The notes under the pieces were generated by a model. That model saw only the letters and a list, made by a program, of their open reading frames with translations. It was not told the origin of the DNA and made no database searches. The translations under genes were made by a program, and so were the position numbers. A DNA stretch of 64,000 nt. Origin: Inia geoffrensis. Taxonomy: Eukaryota; Chordata; Mammalia; Artiodactyla; Iniidae. The stretch lies in the NCBI GenBank assembly GCA_036417435.1, contig CM070900.1, positions 116,075,815-116,139,814 of the forward strand. Reading direction: 5' to 3'. This document shows, piece by piece, positions 34,775 to 46,143 of the stretch (its first letter is position 1; each line of letters opens with the position of its first letter).

Positions 34775-36328
34775 GGCATAACCCTTCCAGACTCCAGACG
34801 ATACTATAAAGCTACAGTAATCCAAACAGTGTGGTATTGGCACAAAAACAGACATATAGTTCAATGGAACAGAATAGAGAGTCAGGAAATAAACCCACAC
34901 ATCTATGGTCAATTAGTCTACAGCAAAGGAGGCAAGAATATATTATACAATGGAGAAAAGAAACTCTGTTCAAGTGGTGGTAGAAAAGCTGGAGAGCTAC
35001 ATGTAAATCAGTGAAATTGGAACACTCCCTAACACCATATATAAAAAATAAACTCAAAGTGTTTTAAAGACATAAATGTAGGACATGACACCATAAAACT
35101 CCTAGAAGAGAACATAGGCAAAACATTCCGGGACATAAATTATAGCAATATCTTCTTAGATCAGTCTCCCAAGGCAAAGAAATAAAAGCAAATACAAACA
35201 AATGGGACCTAATCAAACTTACAAGCTTTTGCACAGCCAAGGACACCATAAACAAACAAACAAAAAAGGACAGCTTATGGAATGGGAGAAAATATTTGTA
35301 AACAATGCAACCAATAAGGGGTTAATTTCCAAGATATACATACAGCTCATACAAGTCAATATCAAAAAAAAAAAACCCAATCAAAAAATGGTCAGAAGAC
35401 CTAAATAAACATCTCTCCAAAGAAGACATGCAGATGGCCAACAGGCACATGAAAAGATGCTCAACATCACTAATTATTAGAGAAATGTAAATCAAAACCA
35501 CAATGAGTTATCTCCTCACACTGGTCAGAATAGCTATCATCAAAATATCTACAAATAATAAATGCTGGAGAGGGTGTGAAGAAACAGGAACCCTTGTACA
35601 CTGTTGGTAGGAATGTAAATTGGTGCAGCCACTATGGCAAACATTATGGATATTCCTTTAAAAGCTAAAAATAGAGCTACCATATGATCCAGCAATCCTA
35701 CTCCTGGGCATATATCTGAAAGAGATGAAAACTCTAATTAGAAAACATACACCAATGTTCATAGCAGCTCTATTTACAATAGCCAAGACATGGAAATAAC
35801 CCAAGTGCCCATCAAAAGATGATTGGTTTAAGAAAAGTGGTACATATAATGAAAGATAATTGGTATATATATATATATAATTGAATATTACTCAGCCATA
35901 AAAAGGAATGGAATAATGCCATTTACAACAACATGGATAGACCTCGAGAATATTATACTTGTAAGTCAGAGAAAGACAAATATTATATGATATCACTTAT
36001 ATGTGGAATCTAAAAGATAATACAAACTGACTCTATATACAAAACAGAAATGGACTCACAGACATAGAAAACAAACCTGTGGTTACCAAAGGGGAAAGGG
36101 AGGAGAGGCAGGATAAATTAGCTGGATGGGATTAACAGATACAACCACTATACATAAAATAGATGGGCAACAAGGAATTACTATATAGCACAGGGAAATA
36201 TTCAACATCTTACAATAACCTATAATGGAAAATAATCTGAAAAAAATATATATACATATATAACTGAATGACTTTGCTATACATCTGAAATTAATAAAAT
36301 ATTATAAATCAACTACCCTTCAATAAAA

Positions 36329-36337
36329 AAAGATTAG
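36329..36337 (+). repeat. Target-site duplication of L1-C, right copy
   Basis: AAAGATTAG, the same as 27576-27584. The first A bases merge with the tail of L1-C. Confidence 0.8.
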
Positions 36338-36599
36338 CATTACATTTTGGCTTATTGAATGAAAAGGGTTTATATTATCAGGAAATCAATAAATGGAAAG
36401 CAATTGATGATTTGGAGAATCATGGTATTCAGTAACCTTGTGTTATTGCTAACTTGGCATCATTAAAGTGAAGCTCTGCCTAGAGGAAGTGTATCAGAGT
36501 ATGTTAAAAGTCTCTACGTGTTCTAGAAATAAAACATATGTCTGAAACTAAGGAGTTCATTAAAGTGGCACATGTCATTCAGTGTAAAATAAGAAGGTT
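36338..36599. other. Unique noncoding DNA
   Basis: Nothing recognisable was seen between the L1-C tail and the MIR that follows. Confidence 0.5.
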
Positions 36600-36855
36600 A
36601 AAAACCCTCCCCAACTCTGCTCCTCAGGAGCAAAAACGACTCCAGAGTCAGATGATTCCAAATAAAATTTTGGCTCTAACTCATTCTGATTTTAGAATCC
36701 TGAGCAAGTTACTTAGCTTCTCTAAATGTTCAGTATTCATCTATAAAATGGGGGATAATAATGTAATTTACTTCAGGGAGTTGCCATGAGGATAAAATAA
36801 TATAAGAATACTTAATGCCTGGCCCATGGTACTCAATAAATGTTATTATTATGAC
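36600..36855 (+). repeat. MIR SINE, sense
   Basis: The MIR order is clear: 'gactccagagtcagatgatt', 'ggctctaact', 'gagcaagttacttagcttct', 'atctataaaatgggggataa', 'gccatgaggataaaata', 'tactcaataaatg'. It is an ancient SINE without visible target duplications. The open frame at 36538-36789 runs through it and is not a gene. Confidence 0.85.
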
Positions 36856-38821
36856 TAAGTAAGTTATCCAGTACAGCTCAGTATTTTATCAAAAAGGGAA
36901 AATAAATGCCTAGTGGCAAAAACATCTCTGGGGAACATGTCTGAGCCATCTATATGGCAATGTTTAAGTTTTTTTTCCCTATTTTAAAAAAGCTTCTCTC
37001 ATCCTTATGGATTAAAGTATGTGTGGTTTCCATAATTCTCTCAATTAGGATACCAGTCCAGTGAAGTTTATTTCTGTCCATTCATACTATTCTCTACAAT
37101 GCCTGTTAATTCACTATCTTTTCATTCATTTATTCAGCTGACATTAATTGAGGCTACCAAATGCCAAGCACCATACTAGGCACTGTGAATAAAAAGATAA
37201 TTGTTGTAAGACACACCCCCTATTTTTAAGGGCACCCAAGATTTAGCAGAAAGATAAACATTGACATAAAAATTTCAGTGGTTTGTTGGAGCCATCTTGT
37301 ATCTGCTCATGAGAACCATCTGCTAAAATTCTGGGAATTTTGCAAGCTGGTTATTAAACAGTCCCATTAATTTAATTAAATTTTAATTACTTTTTATTAA
37401 ATTAATTGTATTAATTGATTTAATGAAATTAAATTATAAATTTATAGTTGAATAAGTTACATTAAATACAGGTCATAAATATTCAAAACACTTTATTGTT
37501 TTAGTACATTTTACTTATTATCTATGCATCTGAGTTTATTTACATCTATTATTTCTACATGCTGGAAATCTCATATGATGTTGTATTGCTATACATCTTT
37601 TCCCAATTCCGTGTGTCATGATTAATATGTTGGTCACTTGAAATCAGCTATGGGAGAGTATTTACACCATGAAAATTGGTGACTATTACAAATTAGGACT
37701 TTTTTCCCTCAGACTTATGTTTGTTAAACACTTGCCAGCATATCAATTCATCTAATTATAACACACTGTGATATGTATTGTCATATGTATAAGACGCTCT
37801 AGGAATACAAATGAATTGATCAGTGAACCAATGACCAGGGAAATTAAGGAAGGCTTTGTTGAGAAGGAATATTTGAATTGATTAAATTTAGAAGGCTTTG
37901 GCTCTTTAACAACCCCGAGGAATAAAGAGGGTCTTCTGAAAACTGTGAAGGGATGGACTATATTCAGCTATTCAGTCCTCCTTCCAGTTCTACATCACTA
38001 CCCATTGCCTTTAAACTTGGCCTTGTGAATTGAATTTGCCAATGGCATGTCAGTGAACACAAAGTAAGGCACCTTGATCAGAAGCTTTAAGAGTCCTTGC
38101 ATATGCTTGTATGCCAGCTCTCTTGCTCTTATCTTTGCCTGGAAAATATAATGTTTTGTATAAGGGCAGTTATTTCATCCTGGGTGCTAGAATGAGGAAA
38201 CATGAAAAGTAGAGGTGCAGCCAACTCTCACTAATTTCAGCAGACCATAAATAGCAACAGCTGGCATGTTAACCTGAATAAGAAATAAATCATTGTTATA
38301 AACTATTGATATTAGCGAGTCATTTACTACCACACTGTAATATATTGAAAGCTGATTGTTACATTTAAGGTGTGATTTAACATTGGCACTTTCTTGCTTA
38401 TTTGCCATTATCAGGGAACCTTTCATGTAAGCAAAATGAATCTGTGATATACCCCAAATACTTCCAAAACATGTTTGGATACTACTTACACAAATCTTCT
38501 CCTGATGGCACAAAGTACACTTTTGAGAGCAGGAAACTACAAAAACTACATAGAAAATGGAGATTCTAGAATCATACTACATATATTACAATTTTTGCTC
38601 AAAGCCAACACTATATAAAACTCAAATGTGCATACATCATCAAATATTTTAGAACATGAACGAGCCTACATAATTATATTACCCATCCCCTGAGTTTCAT
38701 AATCAGTATATCCAAAGCTCAAGGATGTTGAATGGTTGGGGCAAGAAGTAAGCCAAGAAGCTGTAATACAGCTCAGGTCTCCTAATTTCCAGTGTAGTTT
38801 TCTGTCTTCTACGTAATAGTA
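36856..38821. other. Mostly unique noncoding DNA with a possible L2 fragment
   Basis: No gene is recognised. A stretch at about 37120-37290 ('ttcattcatttattcagctg', 'aagcaccatactaggcact') resembles the complement of an L2-class 3' end. At 37365-37450 lies an almost pure A/T segment with several TTAAT/ATTAA palindromes. The minus-strand frame at 38187-38513 has no familiar motif. Confidence 0.45.
37365..37450. repeat. AT-rich low-complexity segment with palindromes
   Basis: Over 80 bases with almost no G or C, built from 'ttaattaaatt'-like words in both orientations. It is probably simple AT-rich DNA. Such runs can behave as flexible or matrix-attached DNA, but nothing here proves a role. Confidence 0.7.
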
Positions 38822-38861
38822 ACAATAACGATAATAGCTAACACTTATTCCACATTTACTA

Positions 38862-38875
38862 TGAACAACACTGTT
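38862..38875 (+). repeat. Target-site duplication of the compound CHR insertion, left copy
   Basis: TGAACAACACTGTT is repeated perfectly at 39329-39342. It encloses two SINE bodies and a spacer, not a single SINE. Confidence 0.95.
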
Positions 38876-39058
38876 CGGGCCTCTCACTGTTGTGGCCTCC
38901 CCCGTTGCGGAGCACAGGATCCGGACGCGCAGGCTCAGCGGCCATGGCTCACGGGCCCAGCCCTCCACGGCATGTGGGATCTTCCCGGACCGGGGCACGA
39001 ACCCGTGTCCCCTGCATCGGCAGGCGGACTCTCAACCACTGTGCCACCAGGGAAGCCC
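38876..39058 (-). mobile_element. CHR-family SINE copy 2, antisense, 3'-truncated, no A tail
   Basis: It runs from 'gggcctctcactgttgtggc' at the left to 'gccaccagggaagccc' at the right, so the SINE 5' end is at 39058. At its 3' end (left) the usual last bases and the A tail are missing: the body abuts the target duplication directly. That is abnormal for an L1-mobilised SINE. It is about 94 percent identical by eye to copy 3, 54 bases away. Confidence 0.93.
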
Positions 39059-39112
39059 AAGAATTATGTTAGCTAAGGGAGTTAGCTATGGATCAAAGTT
39101 AGTGTTTGGGGC
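39059..39112. other. 54-base spacer within the compound SINE insertion
   Basis: It starts 'aagaattatgttagctaagg' and ends 'agtgtttggggc'. It belongs neither to the MIR host nor to the CHR body, and contains an internal near-repeat of 'gttagcta'. It lies between copy 2 and the T run of copy 3 and inside the shared target duplication, so it came in with the insertion or a later repair event. I do not recognise its origin. Confidence 0.8.
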
Positions 39113-39328
39113 TTTTTTTTTTTTTTTTTTTTTTTTTTCGGTACGCGAGCCTCTCACTGTTGTGGCCTCTCCCATTGCGGAGCACAGGCTCCGGACGCGC
39201 AGGCTTAGCGGCCATGGCTCACGGGCCCAGCCGCTCCGCGGCACGTGGGATCTTCCTGGACCGGGGCACAAACCCGTGTCCCCTGCATCGGCAGGCGGAC
39301 TCTCAACCACTGCACCACCAGGGAAGCC
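39113..39328 (-). mobile_element. CHR-family SINE copy 3, antisense, with 26-base A tail
   Basis: A 26-base T run (39113-39138) leads into a full CHR body ending 'ccaccagggaagcc' at 39328, followed at once by the right target duplication. This copy looks normal on its right side. The left side opens into the 54-base spacer instead of a target duplication. The open frames on both strands here are frames of the repeat. Confidence 0.95.
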
Positions 39329-39342
39329 TGAACAACACTGTT
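39329..39342 (+). repeat. Target-site duplication of the compound CHR insertion, right copy
   Basis: A perfect repeat of 38862-38875, followed by the rest of the antisense MIR. Confidence 0.95.
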
Positions 39343-39545
39343 TTAAGTGCTTTATACAGATATTCATTTAATTCAGTTAATTCACTTAGTCCTCACCAAA
39401 AAACAATGAGGTAAATATTAATATTTAATGTTAACAAATACTAATCTTAAGTTAAATAACTTAAGATCATTAACCATGATCACACAGTGTTAAATGATCA
39501 TTAAGATTTCACGGCCTCACACTTTATCATTAGGCCAGTCTGCCT

Positions 39546-42408
39546 CATTCTTACTACTCCATGAAGTGCTAAGATATTCGAACTATAACCACATCACTCC
39601 TTTCTTTTTGAAGGCCAGGCTACCATTTCTTCTTATAAAGACCACAATGTTTTTTTAATCTGAATTAAATTCTTTAATTTTGAGAGATGCATGACTTTTC
39701 AAATTACTACCTACTCTAATCAAAACCACCTACTTAGAAGACAACTCTTTTTGTGGGGAAGGGCATTGCATTTGTTTTGTTTTGTTACTTTGACTTAAAA
39801 TGTTCTCTTCAAGAATACTGGAAATTAAAGACAAGTAACTTGCTAAAGATCTATAATGTAATTATAACACCTGTTAGGGAAGGGACCAATTTTTTGAAAA
39901 AGAGCTCCCACCTTCAAGCCCAGGTCAACAAATAAATGTGTGTACGTGCCCAATAGATAAAAGTTTTTCTTTTCCCATTTTCTTTGTTAAGTCAACCACA
40001 GTTTCTCTCATTTAGTGTCCAGAATTTAAAAAAAAAAAAAAAAAAAAAAACAGTATTGATTTATGATAACTTTCAATGTTAACTAGATATGAGTTGAGAG
40101 TATTTTGCCATTGGAGAACACTCATGAAATTAGCCCAGGGCTTAAGTTTTTCTTTTAGTTTCAGAAGAAGCTTCCTAAGAGCAGAGGGAAAACTGGCTTC
40201 TAATTCCTTTGGTTTCTTGACTGTTTCCTTTCTCCAATTCACTCTGCATGTTGAAGGCATGGTTTTATAACAGAATTCCACAACCTGGAAGCTAATCCTT
40301 ATGCTTACTGAGTTGCCTGATGGAATTATTCTCCATGTTACCTTTATTCCCAAAGTCCTTCCTTGGCTTCCCACCTTTGGGACCAAACTGCCAAGGTTAA
40401 CTGATGAAACTGGCCATAGTGAGCAGCAGTCTAGGCACCTCCCAGAAAGGAATCCTGGGGCCTCTCATCTATTCAAAGTACTCTCAAGTATATTACACCA
40501 TGGGGTCATCAAAATGAAGGTATTTCCCTAGACAAGAATTGAATGTACTATCGTCTTTTGTCTTCAGGAACACTGAAGCAGAGAGAACTTGAGGCAGTTG
40601 CTCCAGGATATCCAGAAAAGTATGACTATTAGAAAAATTAGGACCTAATGTACTTTCTTATCAAGAGAGTAAACACTCTCACTAACTATTCTTTTCACTT
40701 TGGTTTAACTTTTCTTAGCATTTCCTTTGCTTTCTCACCCACCAAACACTGCGATTCCTGGATCACCTACATTTATGTACGGTAAGGTCTCATGATTATT
40801 TGGTATTCAATGAAGTGAAGAACGAATAAAAACAGAGTTTTTATTGAGTTTTCCAGAACTGCTTTTTTTTTTAGATGAAAATCCTTTTCATATAGGAGTT
40901 ATTTCTATCTTTCAGATTTGCCACCTGATAATGAATAGAAGTTAGTTGAAAGTTGACTTATATTAGTAATAGAATTCACCCATTGAGCTTTCTTTTAATA
41001 CAAAGAAGCACAGAATTAGGAATTGTACTAAAGAAAGAAAATTCCATAAATGATAGCACAACTTGTCCTGATGATTAAATTTAATTTTGGGCCTTAGGTT
41101 TAGAAAACTGCTTTTAATATCTTTGCTTTAGAAATTGATCTAGTAGATATAGTTTCCTTTATTTCTTTATAAGCTTACATCTTTCTCAGTCATATTACAT
41201 ATATATAATATATATGAAAGTGCATTTTATTTTTTATTCAATTGTTTCTTTAGCAGTGTCTGCAATTAAGAACCAGCTCACTAAATGAACTGTAATTATT
41301 GCAAATTGTGGTAAGCACCAATAATTAAAATGTTGCAGTAATGCTAGCCAGCTTTGCTAGATGCCCTTTGAGACTAGCATAAAATGATATTATGTCTTTA
41401 ACTGGTGTTTGTATTACAGATGAGAAAACCTGGAAATGCAGGCCTTCAGAATCTTTTGGCTGAAACTTTAGAGCATAATGTAAAGTGGGGATTAGCAGTT
41501 ATCCAGTGAATTCAAACTGGGAAGATAGTCAATTTGGTTAATTTGACAGTGAAAGTGGCTTTTTCTTTAAAATGTGCAATCTTTAGGGCATAAACATACA
41601 TGGCTTGCCCATAAGGGGAAAATGAACAATGAACTCTAATCTCTTCTTTGTGTTTGCGGGATGCTAATAGTGAGCCTTGTGGGCACAAAAGCAAGACAGA
41701 ACTCCTTCAATACCCACCCATCTTTTGAGGATCCTCACCCAGCTGCTACCCCCAGTGAACTCCCCAGCTGTGCAGTCATTTGGCAGAGTGCACTGTTATG
41801 CATAACTTAAGCTATGTGTATGTGACTCCAGTACAACTGGTGAATACAGATTGTCCACGTAAAACCCCTCTAACTTACTGCAAATGAAAAACAATGGATC
41901 AATGGTTTTGCAGTCATGAGAATGACTTAAATTTCAGTTTTAGCATTGACTAAATCCATCCATCAACATATTTATTTGCTTCTTTTCCACCCTTGCTCAA
42001 GGTAATCCAAAAAGTGCCATCTGATTACACAAAGCCTGTGACTTAGACAAAGATGTGGTTATATGGGGGTAAAGAACTATATAACTTTGTAAAAACAGTG
42101 CTAATAAATGTATACTATATTCCATAAGATTTAACTACAACAAATCTCCATAAGGTCCTCAGAGACTATAGAGGCTTAGAGGAAGCAGAAGTGTTGTCAT
42201 GTTATAAAGTGAAGGACTGACATTTGCCACTCTGATCCTGAAAGTAATCTGGTTTCCAAAAACATTCCAACTGTAAGATCCAATGAACAGACCTTCTCAC
42301 CCTGGCTATGATCTGTTATTGGGTATTGGAATAATTCTCCCATCATAAACAATTGTGAATTTAGGCAAAAAATAAAAATCAACTGATTTCAGACTTTGTA
42401 CAACAGAC
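39546..42408. other. Unique noncoding DNA
   Basis: Nearly 2.9 kb without a recognised gene or transposon. A 22-base A run lies at 40029-40050 without a SINE body beside it that I can identify. Short AT runs occur near 41198-41215. The minus-strand frame at 40012-40386 and the plus-strand frame at 40301-40531 show no family motif and I treat them as chance. Confidence 0.5.
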
Positions 42409-42641
42409 AGTACAGGGTTTTTTTTTTTTTTTTTTTTTTGCGGTATGTGGGCCTCTCACCGTTGTGGCCTCTCCCGTTGCGGAGCACAGGCTCCGGACAC
42501 GCAGGCTTAGCGGCCATAGCTCACGGGCCCAGCCCCTCCGCGGCACGTGGGATCCTCCCAGACCGGGGCACGAACCCGTGTCCCCTAGCATCGGCAGGCG
42601 GACTCTCAACGACTGCGCCACCAGGGAAGCCCAGTACAGGG
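42409..42641 (-). mobile_element. CHR-family SINE copy 4, antisense, with target duplication
   Basis: Body 42418-42632: a T run of about 20, then 'gcggtatgtgggcctctcac', 'gcggccatagctcacgggcc', 'gaacccgtgtcccctagcat' (a 1-base insertion compared with the other copies) and 'gccaccagggaagcc'. AGTACAGGG lies at 42409-42417 and 42633-42641 as the target duplication. It is a clean single insertion, useful as a contrast to the compound insertion at 38876-39328. Confidence 0.95.
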
Positions 42642-42699
42642 GTTTTGATCCTTGAGAAAAGTAAACACACAAATTCACCTCATCATTCTGCTTGGGGGC

Positions 42700-43890
42700 A
42701 TTTTTCAAATTGCAGCACAGGGAACTAGAGTCCAAACAGAGAGCACTGGTCTCTCATGGCAGAGGAAAGAGAGAGCAGATTCAGAGCTGCTCAGATGGCC
42801 AGAATTTGAAGAGTAGCGTATCAGAAAGCAGGGAGCTGCACAGACAAGGAGCCCCAGCCATCTGCATAAAGATCCCCTTCCATATTTGGCCAAATAATAA
42901 GCTGTGCATACACAAAGTAAAACACCACAAGGCCTGGGAAAATGTAGTTACTGAGGGGATTATTAGATGAACAGAGATTGCAGAGCATACTCAGTACTGG
43001 AATACACTGGAGTTCCAACATCTCTGAAAAACTCAGTCATTCAGTTGAAATCATAGAAAGGCCATACCTTAAGAGTAGGACAAGTCTAGCCCTAAAGTCA
43101 GGGCTACTCTAGAACCATTTTAGCGAAGCCTAAAACTGACCCTCAACAGAATCAAGTTGAACTACCAGCAAATTAACAGCCTGCTAGAATAAATCTCAAC
43201 ATTGTTTAAGGACAGCATAGTTTAGGCTTTAAGTAATGCCCAAAATTCAATCAGAGTTTACTGGATATACAAAGAAGACTTTTTAAATAAGACTCATAAC
43301 CAGGAAAATTAGAGTGAACAGAAACAAACCCAGATGTGACACAGATGGTGGAATTAGCACACGGTGACTATAAAAGTTATTATAAATATATTCATGAATT
43401 TAAATACAAAGGTAATATGTAAAAAGATGGAAATATATTCCTCAACAGGGAAACATAAACTATGAAAAGAAAAACAAATGGAAATCTTAAAACTGAAAAA
43501 TAATATAATTCAAATAAACATCCCAAATGCATAAGCTTAACAGCAGACTGGACACATTAAAGATCAGTTAAGAAAAACTAAATTGAAGCACAGAGAGAAA
43601 ATCATTGACTTGTGGCACAGTATCAAGTGGACTTAACATTCATTGATAGGACAGGAGACAGAAAATGGCAAAAGAAGTCTATGGAGAAAAAAAATCTGAG
43701 AAGTCCTTACCTCTTTGTGGGAGAAATTGACTGGAAAAGGACATGAGGGAACTTTTTGAGAAGATGGAGATATCCCATATTTTGGTAAGTGTGTGGGTCA
43801 CAGAGTTGTATTTGTCAAATCTCATTGAACTATAATGGTCTGTGCTTTTCATTATTTGTAACTTATACTTCAATAAAAAAGGGAAAAATC
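42700..43890 (+). mobile_element. Old L1M/L1ME fragment, sense, internally deleted
   Basis: From about 43130 the words 'cccaaaattcaatcagagtt', 'cagatgtgacacagatggtg', 'ggaattagcacacggtgact' and 'ttataaatatattcatgaat' match the ORF1 region of old L1M/ME elements. From about 43730 the 3'UTR follows ('catgagggaactttttgaga', 'tttgtcaaatctcattgaac', 'acttatacttcaataaa'). Most of ORF2 is missing, so the copy is internally deleted. The left part (42700-43000) probably belongs to the 5'UTR, with lower certainty. Confidence 0.6.
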
Positions 43891-44763
43891 CAATGGACAG
43901 TGACCAATTAGTATCATAATCTGATCGAAACACCAAAATACTGGCAATCACCTTATCATCCACAAAATTTTGTTTACCTTTAGTTCTCAGTGTGACAAAT
44001 TGTTAGTTTCATCTTCTCTCTTTCTACTTTTTTTACAGTCTCTTTCAATGATCTTTTTCTTCACCCCACTGTTATATATTCATGTTTCTAAGTTTCAGTC
44101 CTTGGCCCTCTTTTATTTCCACTTTATACATTCTTTCTGAACCTAGGATATGATTACTACAGTGCAAGTATTCAGTGCTTGATAGATGGATGGATGGATA
44201 GGTAGCTAAATAATGAGTACCCTCTTGTTTACATTCATTCAATTTAGGTGTCAGGCACTCTTTCAGGTGCCAAAGATACAGTTGTGAACAAAGCAGAAAA
44301 GAAAGTCTGTTTTCTAGTGTTCACATTTTATTTATAGTAAAGTTGTTGTTCAACTACCAATTCAGGCTCACATCATTTCTCAAATAGGAGCATACTAACC
44401 TCCAATTTGTACCTTCTAAGTGAAAACTGTGTATAGGTTTGTGTCTGTAAGCTGAGTGTTGGTACAGATTACCCACCCATAGACAGTAGAAGAGTTAGAG
44501 GTGTAATACCAAATAAGGTGGTCCAAAAGATCTTATTCAGGAGGGAGAAGAGGGAAGAGAAGGATGTACAAAAGCAGAACTGGAACTCAGTGTTCAACAG
44601 TAAAGATTGCCAGGGACATTAGCCAGCTACAAAATCCAGAGCTATCTGTCAAGCAAAACAGACTGGATCTCATCAACATCCAGATCCCAGAGGCTTGTAC
44701 ACTTTAGGCACTAGGTGTGAAAAGGGCTGTAAGCCAATAGCTGGCTGACCAAAGTTTATATGC
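43891..44763. other. Unique noncoding DNA with weak old repeat traces
   Basis: No gene is recognised. A short GATG-type run lies near 44185-44200. The stretch at 44235-44330 ('aggtgtcaggcactctttca', 'gatacagttgtgaacaaag') resembles the complement of an L2/MIR-type end. Confidence 0.45.
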
Positions 44764-44769
44764 AAAGAG
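44764..44769 (+). repeat. Possible short target duplication of L1-E, left copy
   Basis: AAAGAG lies just before the G-rich L1-E start and again at 60768-60773, after the A tail of L1-F. Six bases including A from a tail are weak evidence, but the positions fit an L1-E insertion whose tail later received L1-F. Confidence 0.4.
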
Positions 44770-46121
44770 AGTGGTGGTGGGGGGGGGGACCTTCAAGATG
44801 GTGGAGGAGTAAGACGTGGAGATCACCTTCCTCCCCACACATACATCAAAAATACATCTACATGTGGAACAACTCCTACAGAACACCTACTGAATTCTGG
44901 CAGAAGACCTCAGACCTCCCAAAAGGCAAGAAAGAAAACTCCCCACGTACATGGGTAGGGCAAAATAAAAAAGGAAAAACAGAGACAAAGAATAGGGACA
45001 GGACCTGCATCTCAGGGAGGGAGCTGTGAAGGAGGAAAGGTTTCCACACACTAGGAAGCCACTTCACTGGGGGGATGGGTGGGGGGGTGGGGGGGGAATC
45101 TTCAGAGCCATGGAGGAGAGCACAGCAACAGGGGTGCAGGGGGCAAAGCAAAGATTTCTGCACAGAGGATTGGTGCCGACTAGCACTCAACAGCCCGAGA
45201 GGCTTGTCTGCTCACCTGCCGGGGCGGGCGGGGTCTGGGAGCTGAGGCTCGGGCTTCAGAGGTCAGATCCCAGGGAGAGGACTGGGGTTGGTGGTGTGAA
45301 CACAGCCTAAGGGGGCTAGTGCACCACAGCTAGCGGGGAGGGAGTCCGGGAAAAAGTCTGGACCTGCCTAAGAGGCAAGAGACCATTGTTTCAGGGTGCA
45401 CGAGGAGAGGGGATTCAGAGCACAGCCTAAACGAGCTCCAGAGACGGGCGTGAGCCGCAGCTATCGTCATGGACACCAGAGACGGGCATGAAACGCTAAG
45501 GCTGCTGCTGCACCCACCAAGAAGCCCGTGTGCAAGCACAGGTCACTCTCCACATCTCCCCTCCCGGGAGGCTGTGCAGCCCACCACTGCCAGGGTCCCG
45601 TGATCCAGGGACAACTTCCCCAGGAGAACACACGGCGTGCCTCAGGCTGGTGCAATGTCATGCTGGCCTCTGCCACCGCAGGCCCGCCCCGTATCTGTAC
45701 CCTCCCTCCTCCCGGGCCTGAGTGAGCCAGAGCCCCCGAATCAGCGGCTCCTTTAACCCCGTCCTGTCTGAGCGAAGAACAGACGCCCTCAGGTGATCTA
45801 CAGGCAGAGGTGGGGCCAAATCCAAAGCTGAACCCCAGGAGCTGTGCAACCAAAGAAGAGAAAGGGAAATCCCTCCCAGCAGCCTCAGGAGCAGCGGATT
45901 AAATCTAGACAATCAACTTGATGTACCCTGAATCTGTGGAATACCTGAATAGACAACGAATCATCCCAAAATTGAGGCAGGGGACTTTGGGAACACCTGT
46001 AGACTTGGAGTTTGCTTTCTGCATCTCATTTGTTTCTGGTTTTATGTTTATCTTAGTTTAGTATTTAGAGTTTATTATCATTGGTAGATTTGTTTATTGA
46101 TTTGGTTGCTCTCTTTTTTTA

Positions 46122-46143
46122 TATGTATATATATATATATATA
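46122..46143. repeat. Short (TA)n run in the L1-E 5'UTR
   Basis: About 20 bases of alternating T and A ('atatgtatatatatatatat') within the T-rich second half of the L1-E 5'UTR. Confidence 0.85.

Larger units (their letters stand above)
30677..36013 (+). pseudogene. L1-C ORF2 pseudogene, split by a younger L1
   Basis: It starts 'atggcaataagtacatactt', matching the endonuclease start of other copies. The nucleotide run at about 32785-32810 still encodes the catalytic FADD of reverse transcriptase ('tttgcagatgacatgata'). The part up to 33275 and the part from 34775 join across the nested L1 (33276-34759 plus one target duplication copy). After the insertion come '[20 protein letters not shown]' (34829-35014) and the C-terminal zinc-knuckle-like region near 35560. 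The end lies at about 36013. It is broken by numerous stops and indels. Confidence 0.85.
27585..36328 (+). mobile_element. L1-C: full-length old sense L1 with two nested L1 insertions
   Basis: The plus-strand order is 5'UTR (27585-29334, starting 'gactaggagggaggatcaag'), ORF1 (29335-30199), ORF2 (from 30677), and a 3' end 'cttcaataaa' before 36328. The 9-bp repeat AAAGATTAG at 27576-27584 and 36329-36337 brackets the whole. Two later insertions sit inside: an L1 tail at 28898-29272 and a 1.5 kb young L1 at 33276-34759. Without them L1-C is about 6.9 kb, a full-length size. Decay is heavy (short frames, many stops), so it is older than L1-B, D, E and F. Subfamily is left open (L1MA-like by eye). 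Confidence 0.87.
38822..39545 (-). repeat. MIR SINE, antisense, split by the compound CHR insertion
   Basis: The left piece (38822-38875, 'ataatagctaacacttattc') and right piece (from 39329, 'ttttaagtgctttataca', 'tcctcacc', 'caatgaggtaaatatt', 'gatcacacagtgttaaatga', 'ggccagtctgcctc') join into one antisense MIR. The junction word TGAACAACACTGTT is present on both sides of the CHR insertion as its target duplication. Confidence 0.8.

Noticed and set aside
40029..40050. Poly(A) run as the tail of a processed gene copy
   Set aside because: No coding or SINE/L1 body could be recognised upstream and no target duplication was found, so I left it as a simple A run.
40012..40386. 124-codon minus-strand frame as a gene
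   Set aside because: No known motif, ends in poly-Phe from the A run, and no neighbouring exon signals.
45026..45912. Several overlapping frames of 65-128 codons on both strands
   Set aside because: They arise from the CpG-rich L1-E 5'UTR, where stop codons are rare. Frames on both strands at the same place indicate base composition rather than genes.
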